Of a stretch of DNA of 64,000 nucleotides, positions 47,492-57,469 are shown one piece after another. How positions within the stretch are numbered: the first letter of the stretch is position 1; every line of letters begins with the position of its first letter. The notes beneath the pieces were generated by a model that saw only the letters and a list, made by a program, of their open reading frames with translations, did not search any database and had not been told where the DNA came from. Source of the DNA: Pseudomonas baetica. GTDB lineage: Bacteria; Pseudomonadota; Gammaproteobacteria; Pseudomonadales; Pseudomonadaceae. The stretch spans positions 62,001-126,000 of the forward strand of contig NZ_JAIHLQ010000009.1 in NCBI RefSeq assembly GCF_019733355.1, written 5' to 3'. The translations under genes were made by a program, and so were the position numbers.

Positions 47492-49318
47492 ATGCATCCC
47501 CGCGTCCTTGAGGTCACCGAACGGCTTATCGCCCGCAGCCGCGCCACGCGTCAGGCTTACCTTGCACTGATTCACGGCGCCGCGACTGACGGGCCGATGC
47601 GCGGCAAGCTGCAATGCGCCAACTTCGCCCACGGCGTGGCCGGGTGCGGCAGCGAAGACAAGCACAGCCTGCGGATGATGAACTCGGCGAATATCGCCAT
47701 TGTTTCTTCGTACAACGACATGCTCTCGGCGCACCAGCCTTACGAAGTGTTCCCGGAACAAATCAAAAATGCCCTGCGCGAAATCGGTTCGGTCGGCCAG
47801 TTCGCCGGCGGTACTCCGGCGATGTGCGACGGCGTGACCCAAGGCGAACCGGGCATGGAATTGAGCCTGCCGAGCCGCGAAGTGATTGCCCTGTCAACGG
47901 CGGTGGCGTTGTCTCACAACATGTTCGACGGCGCGCTGATGCTTGGCATCTGCGACAAGATCGTGCCGGGCCTGATGATGGGCTCGCTGCGCTTCGGCCA
48001 TCTGTCGACGATTTTCGTACCGGGCGGGCCGATGGTTTCGGGGATTTCCAACAAGGAAAAAGCCGACGTGCGCCAGAAGTACGCCGAAGGCAAGGCGACC
48101 CGCGAAGAGCTGCTGGAATCGGAAATGAAGTCCTACCACAGCCCGGGCACCTGCACCTTCTACGGCACGGCCAACACCAACCAGTTGCTGATGGAAGTCA
48201 TGGGCCTGCACCTGCCGGGCGCCTCCTTCGTCAACCCGAACACGCCACTGCGTGATGCCCTGACCCGCGAGGCCGCGCATCAAGTCACGCGCCTGACCAA
48301 ACAGAACGGCAACTTCATGCCGATCGGCGAAATCGTCGACGAAAAGTCACTGGTCAACTCGATCGTCGCCCTGCACGCCACCGGCGGCTCGACCAACCAC
48401 ACCCTGCACATGCCGGCCATCGCCATGGCGGCGGGCATTCAATTGACTTGGCAAGACATGGCCGACCTCTCCGAAGTCGTGCCAACCCTCAGCCACGTGT
48501 ATCCGAACGGCAAAGCCGACATCAACCACTTTCAGGCGGCGGGCGGCATGTCGTTCCTGATCCGTGAACTGCTCGAAGCCGGGCTGCTGCACGAAGACGT
48601 CAACACCGTGCTCGGCCACGGCTTGAGCCAGTACACCAAAGAACCGTTCCTTGATAACGGCGAACTGGTCTGGCGCGAAGGCCCGATCGAAAGCCTCGAC
48701 GAAAATATTCTGCGTCCCGTTGCCCGTGCCTTCTCCTCGGAGGGTGGTCTGCGGGTGATGGAAGGCAACCTCGGACGCGGCGTGATGAAGGTGTCCGCCG
48801 TGGCGTTGGAAAACCAGATCGTCGAAGCTCCGGCGATGGTGTTCCAGGATCAGCAGGATCTGGCCGACGCGTTCAAGGCCGGTTTGCTGGAGAAGGATTT
48901 TGTCGCGGTGATGCGCTTCCAGGGGCCGCGTTCCAACGGCATGCCGGAGCTGCACAAGATGACGCCGTTCCTTGGCGTGCTGCAGGATCGCGGCTTCAAA
49001 GTCGCGCTGGTGACCGACGGGCGCATGTCCGGCGCCTCGGGGAAAATCCCGGCGGCGATTCACGTCAGTCCTGAGGCTTATGTCGGTGGGGCTTTGGCGC
49101 GGGTGCAAGAGGGCGATATCATCCGCGTCGATGGCGTCAAAGGTACTTTGGAACTCAAAGTGGACGCCGAAGAATTTGCCGCGCGCGAACCCGCCAAAGG
49201 CCTGTTGGGCAACAACATCGGCAGCGGTCGCGAACTGTTTGGCTTCATGCGTATGGCCTTCAGCTCGGCGGAGCAGGGCGCCAGCGCCTTCACTTCTGCC
49301 CTGGAGACGCTTAATTGA
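47492..49318 (+). CDS. edd: Phosphogluconate dehydratase Edd
   Basis: [4Fe-4S] enzyme of 608 residues converting 6-phosphogluconate to KDPG, the committed Entner-Doudoroff step. IlvD/Edd family blocks are clear: [54 protein letters not shown] and [26 protein letters not shown] lies 9 bases before the ATG. The stop overlaps the TTG start of glk, so the two are coupled. HexR boxes lie upstream. Confidence 0.97.
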   Translation: MHPRVLEVTERLIARSRATRQAYLALIHGAATDGPMRGKLQCANFAHGVAGCGSEDKHSLRMMNSANIAIVSSYNDMLSAHQPYEVFPEQIKNALREIGSVGQFAGGTPAMCDGVTQGEPGMELSLPSREVIALSTAVALSHNMFDGALMLGICDKIVPGLMMGSLRFGHLSTIFVPGGPMVSGISNKEKADVRQKYAEGKATREELLESEMKSYHSPGTCTFYGTANTNQLLMEVMGLHLPGASFVNPNTPLRDALTREAAHQVTRLTKQNGNFMPIGEIVDEKSLVNSIVALHATGGSTNHTLHMPAIAMAAGIQLTWQDMADLSEVVPTLSHVYPNGKADINHFQAAGGMSFLIRELLEAGLLHEDVNTVLGHGLSQYTKEPFLDNGELVWREGPIESLDENILRPVARAFSSEGGLRVMEGNLGRGVMKVSAVALENQIVEAPAMVFQDQQDLADAFKAGLLEKDFVAVMRFQGPRSNGMPELHKMTPFLGVLQDRGFKVALVTDGRMSGASGKIPAAIHVSPEAYVGGALARVQEGDIIRVDGVKGTLELKVDAEEFAAREPAKGLLGNNIGSGRELFGFMRMAFSSAEQGASAFTSALETLN

Positions 49319-50274
49319 AACTGGCTTTGGTCGGTGACATCGGAGGCACCAACGCGCGGTTCGCGTTGTGGAAAAACCAGCAACTGGCATCGATTCAAGT
49401 GCTGGCCACGGCCGACTACGCCAGCCCGGAGGAGGCGATCAGCCTGTATCTGAGCGGGCTCGGTCTGGCGCCGGGGGACATCGGTTCGGTGTGCCTGTCG
49501 GTGGCCGGCCCCGTCAGTGGCGATGAATTCAAGTTCACCAACAACCACTGGCGCCTGAGCCGCCAGGCGTTTTGCCTGACGTTGCAAGTTGAGCAGTTGT
49601 TGCTGATCAACGACTTCTCGGCGATGGCGTTGGGCATGACCCGTTTGCAGCCCGGCGAATTTCGTGTGGTGTGCGAAGGCACGCCTGAGCCGTTGCGTCC
49701 GGCCGTGGTGATCGGCCCAGGCACAGGCCTTGGCGTCGGCACCTTGCTCGATCTCGGTGACGGTCGTTTTGCCGCGTTGCCGGGCGAGGGAGGGCACGTC
49801 GATCTGCCTCTGAGCAGTCCGCGCGAAACCCAGCTGTGGCAGCACATCCATAACGAGATCGGCCACGTCAGCGCGGAAACCGCATTGAGCGGCGGCGGTT
49901 TGCCTCGGGTGTACCGGGCGATCTGCGCGGTCGACGGGCATGAGCCAACACTCGACACGCCGGAAGCGATCACCGCTGCGGGATTGGCGGGTGACCCGAT
50001 TGCCCTGCAAGTACTGGAGCAGTTCTGTTGCTGGCTCGGTCGTGTGGCCGGCAACAACGTGCTGACCACGGGCGCGCGAGGCGGGGTATTCATTGTTGGC
50101 GGCGTGATTCCCCGCTTTGCCGATTTCTTTGTCGAAAGCGGTTTCGCCCGCAGCTTTGCTGACAAGGGCTGCATGAGTGATTACTTCAAGGGCATTCCGG
50201 TGTGGCTGGTGACAGCGCCGTATTCGGGGCTTGTTGGCGCCGGCGTAGCCCTCGATCAATCCATCCCGACCTGA
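49315..50274 (+). CDS. glk: Glucokinase Glk
   Basis: ATP-dependent hexokinase-fold enzyme of 319 residues. The phosphate motif is [15 protein letters not shown] (about 4-18), sugar contacts include [13 protein letters not shown], and the adenosine motif is [15 protein letters not shown]. It starts at TTG inside the edd stop (4-base overlap). It phosphorylates glucose delivered by GtsABCD. Confidence 0.95.
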   Translation: MKLALVGDIGGTNARFALWKNQQLASIQVLATADYASPEEAISLYLSGLGLAPGDIGSVCLSVAGPVSGDEFKFTNNHWRLSRQAFCLTLQVEQLLLINDFSAMALGMTRLQPGEFRVVCEGTPEPLRPAVVIGPGTGLGVGTLLDLGDGRFAALPGEGGHVDLPLSSPRETQLWQHIHNEIGHVSAETALSGGGLPRVYRAICAVDGHEPTLDTPEAITAAGLAGDPIALQVLEQFCCWLGRVAGNNVLTTGARGGVFIVGGVIPRFADFFVESGFARSFADKGCMSDYFKGIPVWLVTAPYSGLVGAGVALDQSIPT

Positions 50275-50288
50275 AATGCAATCCAATT

Positions 50289-50375
50289 GTGGGAGCGAGC
50301 CTGCTCGCGAAAGCGGTGTGTCAGTCAACAGATGTGTTGAATGTTAAAACCGATTCGCGAGCAAGCCCGCTGCCA
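50289..50375. repeat. REP doublet (head-to-head)
   Basis: Left copy GTGGGAGCGAGCCTGCTCGC, right copy GCGAGCAAGCCCGCTGCCAC, between glk and gltR. Confidence 0.88.
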
Positions 50376-50432
50376 CAGTGGTTCTGTGGTGTTTGTACGT
50401 TCGATGCTTAAGGCATAATCCGCCTCAATACC

Positions 50433-50442
50433 AACAACAAGG
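50433..50442 (+). promoter_or_regulatory. CA motif (Hfq/Crc) at the gltR ribosome-binding site
   Basis: AACAACAAGG continues into the SD of the GTG start. It matches AAnAAnAA. Confidence 0.6.
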
Positions 50443-50453
50443 ATGCCTTCGAA

Positions 50454-51185
50454 GTGAGCTCAGTCAACAAGTCGATTTTGTTGGTCGATGACGACCAGGA
50501 GATACGCGAGTTGCTGGACACCTACCTGACCCGCGCCGGGTTTCAGGTTCGGGCCACAGCCGATGGCGCCAGTTTTCGTCAGGCCTTGAACGAGGCACCG
50601 AGCGATCTGGTGATCCTCGATGTCATGCTGCCCGATGAGGACGGTTTCAGCCTGTGCCGCTGGGTGCGCCAGCATCCGCGTCAGGCGCAGGTGCCGATCA
50701 TCATGCTCACCGCCAGTTCCGATGAGGCTGATCGAGTGATCGGTCTGGAACTCGGTGCCGACGATTACCTCGGCAAACCGTTCAGCCCTCGTGAGCTGCA
50801 AGCACGGATCAAAGCCTTGCTGCGTCGTGCGCAATTCGGTCAGGAGCGCAGCGGCAGTGAAGTGCTGGCCTTCGATGAATGGCGGCTGGACATGGTCAGT
50901 CATCGGCTGTTCCACACCGACGGCGAGGAAGTGATTCTCTCCGGCGCCGATTTCGCCTTGCTCAAACTGTTCCTCGATCACCCCCAGGAAATCCTCGACC
51001 GCGACACCATCGGCAACGCCACCCGTGGCCGTGATCTGATGCCCCTCGATCGTATCGTCGACATGGCGGTCAGCCGTTTGCGCCAACGCCTGCGCGACAC
51101 GGAAAAACCGCCGCGACTGATCCGCACGGTGCGTGGCAGCGGCTACCAATTGGCAGCCAATGTGGTTGCCGGCAATGGTCACTGA
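50454..51185 (+). CDS. gltR: Response regulator GltR
   Basis: OmpR-family regulator of 243 residues paired with the kinase that follows. The receiver domain (about 7-120) has the acidic pocket DDD (12-14), phospho-Asp in VILDVMLPDEDGF (Asp56), and Lys in DDYLGKPFSPRELQAR. The C-terminal winged helix ends RLIRTVRGSGYQLA. In P. aeruginosa and P. putida GltR represses or controls glucose uptake genes until GtrS phosphorylates it. It starts at GTG, with AAGGATG upstream; it overlaps gtrS by 11 bases. Confidence 0.94.
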   Translation: MSSVNKSILLVDDDQEIRELLDTYLTRAGFQVRATADGASFRQALNEAPSDLVILDVMLPDEDGFSLCRWVRQHPRQAQVPIIMLTASSDEADRVIGLELGADDYLGKPFSPRELQARIKALLRRAQFGQERSGSEVLAFDEWRLDMVSHRLFHTDGEEVILSGADFALLKLFLDHPQEILDRDTIGNATRGRDLMPLDRIVDMAVSRLRQRLRDTEKPPRLIRTVRGSGYQLAANVVAGNGH

Positions 51186-52644
51186 GTCCCTGCGCAAGCT
51201 CGCAGCCAGAGCGCCGGTGCCGCGTTCGCTGTTGGGGCGGATGTTGTTGCTGACGCTTCTGGCGATGCTGTTCGCCCAGACCTTGTCGAGTGTGATCTGG
51301 GTGTCGCAACTGCGCGCCACACAACTGGAAGGGCTGGTCACCAGCGCGCGCAGCCTGGCGCATTCGATGACGGCCAGCGTCAGTTATTTCCGTTCGCTGC
51401 CGGTGGCGTATCGGCCGCTGGTGCTCGACCAGTTGCGCAGCATGGGCGGTACCCGTTTTGTCGTGACGCTCAACGACAAACCGCTGGGCATGGACGTGCT
51501 GCCGGTCACACCGCGTAAAGCCGCCGTGATGAAAGCGGTGGATGAAGTGCTGCGTCAGTCGTTGGGGCAGGACACCGACATTTCCGTGAGTTTCGTCAGC
51601 CCCGAGGATCTGCGGATTTTCAACGCCGGGTTGAAACTCGATGAGTTGCCGCGCTCCTGGGCGCATTACGCGCTGACGCTGGAACCGGTCAATCCGCCCG
51701 TGCTGGTCACCCAAATTCAAATGGCGCCGGGCGAGTGGCTGTACATCGCCTCCTTGCTGCCCGAGCCCTACACCAGCCTTGAAGAGCAAGGCCTGCCCTC
51801 GCAGCAAGTGTGGTTCATCGTCCTCACCAGCGGTTTTCTGCTGTTGTTCATCGGTTTGCTGGTGCATTGGCAGAGCCGGCCGCTCAAGCGCCTGGCGCGG
51901 GCCGCGCGGGAGATGTCGCTGGGCGCCGATGTCGAACCGGTGGCCGAGGGCGGCGGCAGCGAAGTGGTCGAGGTGGGCCGTGCGTTCAACGCCATGCGCG
52001 AGCGCATCAGCCGTTACCTGACCGAGCGCAGCCAGTTGTTCAGCGCGATTTCCCATGACCTGCGCACACCGATCACCCGCCTGCGTTTGCGCGTCGAGTT
52101 GCTGGAAGACGAACAGTTACAAGCCAAGTTCGGTCGCGATCTCGATGAGCTGGAGTTGCTGGTCAAAGGCGCATTGCAATGCGTGAAAGACACCGACATC
52201 CACGAGAACATCGAACCGGTGGATCTCAATCATGTGCTCGATTGTCTGGTGGAGCCGTATCTGGCACCGAACGGCAATGGCCGCGTGACCCAGAACGGAC
52301 GAGCGCTGGCGGCGTATCCGGGCAAACCGTTGGCGCTCAAGCGTTGCATCGGCAACCTGATCGACAACGCGTTAAAGTACGGACAGAACGCGCATCTGCA
52401 CATCGATGACGACGAGCATGCGTTTGTCCTGCACGTCGACGATGAAGGGCCGGGCGTGCCGCAGCAGCGCCTGGAGCAGGTGTTTGAGCCGCACTTTCGC
52501 TTGGCGGGGCAGCAGCAGGGTTACGGATTGGGCTTGGGGATTGCGCGCAACATCGCCCATAGCCATGGCGGTGAGGTGACGTTGCAGAATTTGCGTGAGG
52601 GTGGGTTGCGGGTGACGTTGCAATTGCCACGCAGTGCCGACTAG
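51175..52644 (+). CDS. gtrS: Sensor histidine kinase GtrS
   Basis: Inner-membrane kinase of 489 residues. TM1 is LLGRMLLLTLLAMLFAQTLS (about 18-37) and TM2 is FIVLTSGFLLLFIGLLVH (about 215-232), enclosing a periplasmic sensor domain. HAMP, the H-box FSAISHDLRTPITRLRLR, the N-box GNLIDNALKYGQ and G-boxes DEGPGVPQ and GYGLGLGIARNI follow. The orthologue in P. aeruginosa senses 2-ketogluconate and 6-phosphogluconate. The start is the ATG at 51175 within the gltR end. Confidence 0.93.
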   Translation: MVTESLRKLAARAPVPRSLLGRMLLLTLLAMLFAQTLSSVIWVSQLRATQLEGLVTSARSLAHSMTASVSYFRSLPVAYRPLVLDQLRSMGGTRFVVTLNDKPLGMDVLPVTPRKAAVMKAVDEVLRQSLGQDTDISVSFVSPEDLRIFNAGLKLDELPRSWAHYALTLEPVNPPVLVTQIQMAPGEWLYIASLLPEPYTSLEEQGLPSQQVWFIVLTSGFLLLFIGLLVHWQSRPLKRLARAAREMSLGADVEPVAEGGGSEVVEVGRAFNAMRERISRYLTERSQLFSAISHDLRTPITRLRLRVELLEDEQLQAKFGRDLDELELLVKGALQCVKDTDIHENIEPVDLNHVLDCLVEPYLAPNGNGRVTQNGRALAAYPGKPLALKRCIGNLIDNALKYGQNAHLHIDDDEHAFVLHVDDEGPGVPQQRLEQVFEPHFRLAGQQQGYGLGLGIARNIAHSHGGEVTLQNLREGGLRVTLQLPRSAD

Positions 52645-52663
52645 ATAGACCGCGTTATCGTTC

Positions 52664-52744
52664 TTCGCGAGCAAGCCCGCACACAGGTGACTGTATTTCA
52701 TCTGGAGAAACGTGGTCCCCTGTGGGAGCGGGCTTGCTCGCGAA
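52664..52744. repeat. REP pair, tail-to-tail
   Basis: An inverted partial copy (52664-52680) is followed by a full direct copy (52722-52744), between gtrS and the isomerase gene. Confidence 0.85.
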
Positions 52745-52851
52745 GGCGTCGGCCCATTCAACATCAATATCCATGTCACGGGTTGGTGACAAAACCTGTC
52801 CCCTTCGTTACAAGCCCGCCCCGGCCCGTTGTTTAGACTGCCCGCCGTCAT

Positions 52852-52865
52852 AACAACAAAAAAGG
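52852..52865 (+). promoter_or_regulatory. CA motif at the ribosome-binding site of the AGE-family gene
   Basis: AACAACAAAAAAGG overlaps the SD, 6 bases before the ATG, and matches AAnAAnAA. Confidence 0.6.
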
Positions 52866-52871
52866 CCACCC

Positions 52872-54131
52872 ATGGATCTCTTTCACCCAGGCTTCAGCAG
52901 TTGGCTGAACGCCCCTGCCCATCATCAATGGCTCGCCGCCGAAGGCCTGCGCCTGCTGGATTTTGCCAAGGCGGCAAAACTGCCCGAAGGTTTTGGCAAT
53001 CTCGACGAGCGCGGCCAGTTGCCTGCGAACGCGCAGGCCGAAACCATGAACACCGCACGCATGACTCACAGTTTCGCCATGGCCCATATTCAGGGCCTGC
53101 CAGGGTTCGCCGAGCTGGTCGATCACGGCATCGCGGCCCTGCGCGGGCCGTTGCGCGACGCGCTGCACGGTGGCTGGTTCGCGGTCGCCGAACACCGCGA
53201 TGGCAACACGGGCAAGAACGCTTATCTGCACGCCTTCGTCGCCCTGGCGGCGAGTTCTGCGGTGGTCGCGCAGCGCCCCGGCGCGCAAGCTTTACTCGAT
53301 GACGCGATCGACATCATCGACACGTATTTCTGGAGCGAAGAAGAGGGCGCCATGCGCGAATGCTTCAATCGCGACTGGAGCGAAGAAGAAGCCTATCGCG
53401 GCGCCAACAGCAACATGCACGCCACCGAAGCTTTCCTCGCGCTGGCCGACGTCACGGAAGATCCGCGCTGGCTGGTGCGCGCCCAGCGCATCGTTGAACG
53501 CGTGATCCACGGCCATGCTGGCGCCAATGGCTACATGGTCATCGAGCACTTTGACCGCGACTGGCAACCGCTGCGCGAGTACAACCAAGACAATCGTGCC
53601 GACGGTTTTCGCCCTTACGGCACCACTCCAGGCCACGGTTTTGAGTGGGCGCGGCTGCTGCTGCATCTTGAGGCCGCGCGGGTGCAGGCCGGTATGCTCA
53701 CACCCGGCTGGCTGGCGACCGACGCGCAGAAACTGTTCGAAAACAACTGCCGTCACGGTTGGGATGTCGATGGTGCGCCGGGCATTGTTTACACCCTCGA
53801 CTGGGACAACAAAGCCGTGGTCCGCCATCGCCTGCACTGGACGCATGCCGAAGCCAGCGCCGCGGCCAGTGCCTTGCTCAAACGCACGGGCGAGGCGCAA
53901 TACGAAACCTGGTATCGGCTTTTTTGGGATTTTTGTGAAAGCCATTTCATTGACCGCTGCAACGGCAGTTGGCACCACGAACTCGACTCACAGAACCGCC
54001 CAAGTGCCGATATCTGGCCGGGCAAACCCGATCTGTATCACGCTTGGCAAGCCGTACTGATCCCTCGTCTACCCTTGTCGCCGAGTATGGCGAGTGCGCT
54101 GGCGCAGTTGTCCCAGAGCGCTGCTATGTAA
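52872..54131 (+). CDS. AGE-family sugar isomerase/epimerase (mannose isomerase-like)
   Basis: Alpha6/alpha6-barrel protein of 419 residues in the N-acylglucosamine 2-epimerase/YihS family. Active-site-type histidines are seen in MNTARMTHSFAMAHIQG, NMHATEAFLALAD and GHGFEWARLLLHLEAAR. Family members interconvert aldoses and ketoses, such as mannose and fructose. Placement directly before the glucose/mannose transporter makes D-mannose isomerase the best guess. It starts after a CA motif, so its translation may be repressed by Hfq/Crc. Confidence 0.85.
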   Translation: MDLFHPGFSSWLNAPAHHQWLAAEGLRLLDFAKAAKLPEGFGNLDERGQLPANAQAETMNTARMTHSFAMAHIQGLPGFAELVDHGIAALRGPLRDALHGGWFAVAEHRDGNTGKNAYLHAFVALAASSAVVAQRPGAQALLDDAIDIIDTYFWSEEEGAMRECFNRDWSEEEAYRGANSNMHATEAFLALADVTEDPRWLVRAQRIVERVIHGHAGANGYMVIEHFDRDWQPLREYNQDNRADGFRPYGTTPGHGFEWARLLLHLEAARVQAGMLTPGWLATDAQKLFENNCRHGWDVDGAPGIVYTLDWDNKAVVRHRLHWTHAEASAAASALLKRTGEAQYETWYRLFWDFCESHFIDRCNGSWHHELDSQNRPSADIWPGKPDLYHAWQAVLIPRLPLSPSMASALAQLSQSAAM

Positions 54132-54238
54132 TCAGTCATGTAACCATGTCGTGACATTCGCGCGTCCCTTCGTTACCTGCGAAGCGAAACGTCCTGTTTA
54201 AACTCCTGTGCAGCGCAAGCACCAGACTTGCAACGCAT

Positions 54239-54252
54239 AACAACAAGAAAGG
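54239..54252 (+). promoter_or_regulatory. CA motif at the gtsA ribosome-binding site
   Basis: AACAACAAGAAAGG lies 10 bases before the ATG, overlaps the SD, and matches AAnAAnAAnAA. Confidence 0.65.
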
Positions 54253-54262
54253 TACATCTCAG

Positions 54263-55564
54263 ATGAATGCGATTTCTCGCCTCGCTACTGTCATTTCTGT
54301 CGCCTCCCTGTTCCCGCTCGCAATTCTGCCCCTCAGTGTGTCCGCTGCCGAATCCAAAGGTTCGGTGGAAGTCGTGCATTGGTGGACGTCCGGTGGTGAA
54401 AAAGCCGCTGTTGATGTGCTCAAGGCCCAAGTCGAAAAAGACGGTTTCACCTGGAAAGATGGCGCTGTCGCCGGTGGTGGCGGTGCGACTGCCATGACCG
54501 TACTGAAAAGCCGTGCTGTCGCTGGCAACCCTCCAGGCGTTGCCCAGATCAAAGGCCCGGACATCCAGGAATGGGCGTCGACCGGTCTGCTCGACACTGA
54601 CGTGCTCAAAGACGTCGCCAAAGAAGAGAAGTGGGACAGCCTGCTCGACAAGAAAGTCTCCGATACCGTGAAGTACGACGGTGATTACGTGGCCGTTCCG
54701 GTGAACATTCACCGCGTCAACTGGCTGTGGATCAACCCGCAAGTCTTCAAGAAAGCCGGTATCACCAAGAACCCGACCACCCTCGAAGAATTCTACGCTG
54801 CCGGTGACAAGCTCAAGGCAGCCGGTTTCATTGCGCTGGCCCACGGCGGTCAGCCTTGGCAGGACAGCACCGTGTTCGAAGCCGTTGTGCTCTCGGTCAT
54901 GGGTGTTGATGGTTACAAAAAAGCCCTGGTCGATCTGGACAACGCAGCGCTGACCGGCCCGGAAATGGTCAAGGCCCTGACCGAACTGAAGAAAGTCGCG
55001 ACTTACATGGACGTCGACGGCAAAGGTCAGGACTGGAACCTGGAAGCGGCCAAGGTCATCAACGGCAAGGCCGGCATGCAGATCATGGGTGACTGGGCCA
55101 AGTCCGAGTGGACCGCGGCCAAGAAAGTCGCTGGCAAGGATTACGAGTGCGTAGCCTTCCCGGGCACCGACAAAGCGTTCACCTACAACATCGACTCCCT
55201 GGCGGTGTTCAAGCAGAAAGACAAAGGCACTGCTGCCGGTCAGCAGGACATCGCCCGAGTCGTGCTGGGTGAAAACTTCCAGAAAGTCTTCAGCATCAAC
55301 AAAGGCTCGATCCCGGTACGTAACGACATGTTGAACAACATGGAGAAACTCGGTTTCGACTCCTGCGCACAAACTGCAGCGAAGGACTTCCTGGCAGACG
55401 CCAAGTCCGGCGGCTTGCAGCCGAGCATGGCGCACAACATGGCGACCACGCTGGCGGTGCAGGGTGCGTTCTTTGATGTCGTGACCAACTTCATCAATGA
55501 CCCGAAAGCCGATCCAGCCGATACCGCCAAGAAACTCGGCGCAGCGATCAAGTCGGCTAAATAA
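54263..55564 (+). CDS. gtsA: Glucose/mannose ABC transporter substrate-binding protein
   Basis: Periplasmic sugar-binding protein (also called GltB) of 433 residues. The signal peptide ends near VSA-AE (about residue 29). Family blocks include [39 protein letters not shown] and [13 protein letters not shown]. It feeds the permeases GtsB and GtsC. A REP doublet follows it inside the operon, which may favour higher levels of this first product. The upstream gap lacks a clear sigma70 box. Confidence 0.94.
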   Translation: MNAISRLATVISVASLFPLAILPLSVSAAESKGSVEVVHWWTSGGEKAAVDVLKAQVEKDGFTWKDGAVAGGGGATAMTVLKSRAVAGNPPGVAQIKGPDIQEWASTGLLDTDVLKDVAKEEKWDSLLDKKVSDTVKYDGDYVAVPVNIHRVNWLWINPQVFKKAGITKNPTTLEEFYAAGDKLKAAGFIALAHGGQPWQDSTVFEAVVLSVMGVDGYKKALVDLDNAALTGPEMVKALTELKKVATYMDVDGKGQDWNLEAAKVINGKAGMQIMGDWAKSEWTAAKKVAGKDYECVAFPGTDKAFTYNIDSLAVFKQKDKGTAAGQQDIARVVLGENFQKVFSINKGSIPVRNDMLNNMEKLGFDSCAQTAAKDFLADAKSGGLQPSMAHNMATTLAVQGAFFDVVTNFINDPKADPADTAKKLGAAIKSAK

Positions 55565-55588
55565 GCGTCGTTAGCACAGGCCCCTCCT

Positions 55589-55676
55589 GTGGGAGCGGGC
55601 TTGCTTGCGAAGGCGTCGTGTCAGTTGCTCCATCCGTCGACTGACACACCGCCTTCGCGAGCAAGCCCGCTCCCAC
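55589..55676. repeat. REP doublet between gtsA and gtsB
   Basis: Nearly perfect head-to-head REP copies in the 156-base gap between the binding-protein gene and the first permease gene. The transcript can form a long hairpin. Confidence 0.93.
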
Positions 55677-55720
55677 AAGGGATCTCACTGTAGTTTTTAT
55701 TCCCTGTACTGGATTTCCCC

Positions 55721-56629
55721 ATGAGTTCTGTTGCTGTGTTCAGCAAAGCCTCGCCGTTCGATGCATTGCAACGCTGGCTACCCAAACTGGTGCTGGCGCC
55801 GAGCATGTTCATCGTGCTGGTGGGCTTCTATGGCTACATCCTGTGGACGTTCGTGCTGTCGTTCACTACCTCGACGTTCCTGCCCAACTACAAGTGGGCC
55901 GGTCTGGCGCAATACGCGCGGTTGTTCGAGAACGACCGTTGGTGGGTGGCGAGCAAGAACCTCGCGGTGTTCGGTGGCATGTTCATCGGCATCACGCTGG
56001 TGATCGGCGTGCTGCTGGCGGTGTTCCTCGACCAGCGTATTCGCCGCGAAGGTTTCATTCGCACCATTTACCTGTACCCGATGGCGCTCTCGATGATCGT
56101 CACCGGTACCGCTTGGAAATGGCTGCTCAACCCGGGCATGGGCCTGGACAAATTGTTGCGTGACTGGGGCTGGGAAGGCTTCCGTCTCGACTGGCTGATC
56201 GACCCGCATCGCGTGGTGTATTGCCTGGTGATTGCGGCGGTCTGGCAGGCCTCGGGCTTCATCATGGCGATGTTCCTCGCCGGCCTGCGTGGCGTTGATC
56301 AATCGATCATTCGTGCTGCACAGATCGACGGCGCGAGCATGCCGACCATCTACTGGAAAGTGGTGCTGCCAAGCCTGCGTCCGGTGTTCTTCAGTGCGGT
56401 GATGATTCTGGCGCACATCGCGATCAAGAGCTTCGACCTGGTTGCAGCGATGACGGCCGGTGGCCCGGGTTATTCCTCCGACCTGCCGGCGATGTTCATG
56501 TACTCGTTCACTTTCAGTCGCGGCCAGATGGGCATGGGCTCGGCCAGTGCGATTCTGATGCTCGGTGCGATTCTGGCGATCATCGTGCCTTACCTGTACT
56601 CCGAGCTGAGGACCAAGCGTAATGACTAG
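55721..56629 (+). CDS. gtsB: Glucose/mannose ABC transporter permease GtsB (GltF)
   Basis: Inner-membrane permease of 302 residues with about six helices, MalF-like. The N-terminal helix is LVLAPSMFIVLVGFYGYILW. The ATPase-contact EAA-type loop is near RAAQIDGASMPTIYWKVVLP. The end overlaps gtsC by 8 bases. Confidence 0.95.
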   Translation: MSSVAVFSKASPFDALQRWLPKLVLAPSMFIVLVGFYGYILWTFVLSFTTSTFLPNYKWAGLAQYARLFENDRWWVASKNLAVFGGMFIGITLVIGVLLAVFLDQRIRREGFIRTIYLYPMALSMIVTGTAWKWLLNPGMGLDKLLRDWGWEGFRLDWLIDPHRVVYCLVIAAVWQASGFIMAMFLAGLRGVDQSIIRAAQIDGASMPTIYWKVVLPSLRPVFFSAVMILAHIAIKSFDLVAAMTAGGPGYSSDLPAMFMYSFTFSRGQMGMGSASAILMLGAILAIIVPYLYSELRTKRND

Positions 56630-57467
56630 TCTCGCTGCCAAACCTGCGATCAGCCTGAGCCGCATCGCGATCTACGCGGTGCTGATCCTCGCTGTGTTCC
56701 TTTACCTGATTCCGCTGGTGGTCATGCTGTTGACCAGCTTCAAGACCCCGGAAGACATCAGCACCGGCAACTTGCTGAGCTGGCCGACCGTGGTCAGCGG
56801 TATCGGCTGGGTCAAGGCCTGGGCCACGGTTGATGGTTACTTCTGGAACTCGATCAAGATCACTGTTCCGGCCGTGATCATCTCTACCGCTATCGGTGCG
56901 TTGAACGGTTATGTGCTGTCGATGTGGCGCTTTCGCGGTTCGCAGTTGTTTTTCGGTCTGCTGTTGTTCGGCTGCTTCCTGCCGTTCCAGACCGTGCTGC
57001 TGCCGGCCTCGTTCACCCTCGGCAAGATGGGCCTGGCGAGCACCACCACCGGGCTGGTGTTCATCCACGTCGTTTACGGGCTGGCGTTCACCACGCTGTT
57101 CTTCCGTAACTACTACGTGAGCATTCCCGACGCGCTGGTCAAAGCTGCACGCCTTGATGGCGCAGGCTTCTTCACCATTTTTCGGCGGATCATTCTGCCG
57201 ATGTCGACGCCGATCATCATGGTTTGCCTGATCTGGCAGTTCACGCAGATCTGGAACGACTTCCTGTTCGGTGTGGTGTTCTCCAGCGGTGATTCGCAAC
57301 CGATCACGGTGGCGCTCAACAACCTGGTCAACACCAGCACCGGGGCCAAGGAATACAACGTGGACATGGCAGCGGCGATGATCGCCGGCCTGCCGACCCT
57401 GCTGGTCTATGTGGTCGCAGGCAAGTATTTCGTGCGCGGGCTGACGGCCGGCGCAGTCAAGGGGTAA
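56622..57467 (+). CDS. gtsC: Glucose/mannose ABC transporter permease GtsC (GltG)
   Basis: MalG-like permease of 281 residues with about six helices, starting with IYAVLILAVFLYLIPLVVML. The coupling loop is KAARLDGAGFFTIFRRIILP. It forms the translocation pore with GtsB. It ends 2 bases before the ATPase gene. Confidence 0.95.
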   Translation: MTSLAAKPAISLSRIAIYAVLILAVFLYLIPLVVMLLTSFKTPEDISTGNLLSWPTVVSGIGWVKAWATVDGYFWNSIKITVPAVIISTAIGALNGYVLSMWRFRGSQLFFGLLLFGCFLPFQTVLLPASFTLGKMGLASTTTGLVFIHVVYGLAFTTLFFRNYYVSIPDALVKAARLDGAGFFTIFRRIILPMSTPIIMVCLIWQFTQIWNDFLFGVVFSSGDSQPITVALNNLVNTSTGAKEYNVDMAAAMIAGLPTLLVYVVAGKYFVRGLTAGAVKG

Positions 57468-57469
57468 TC

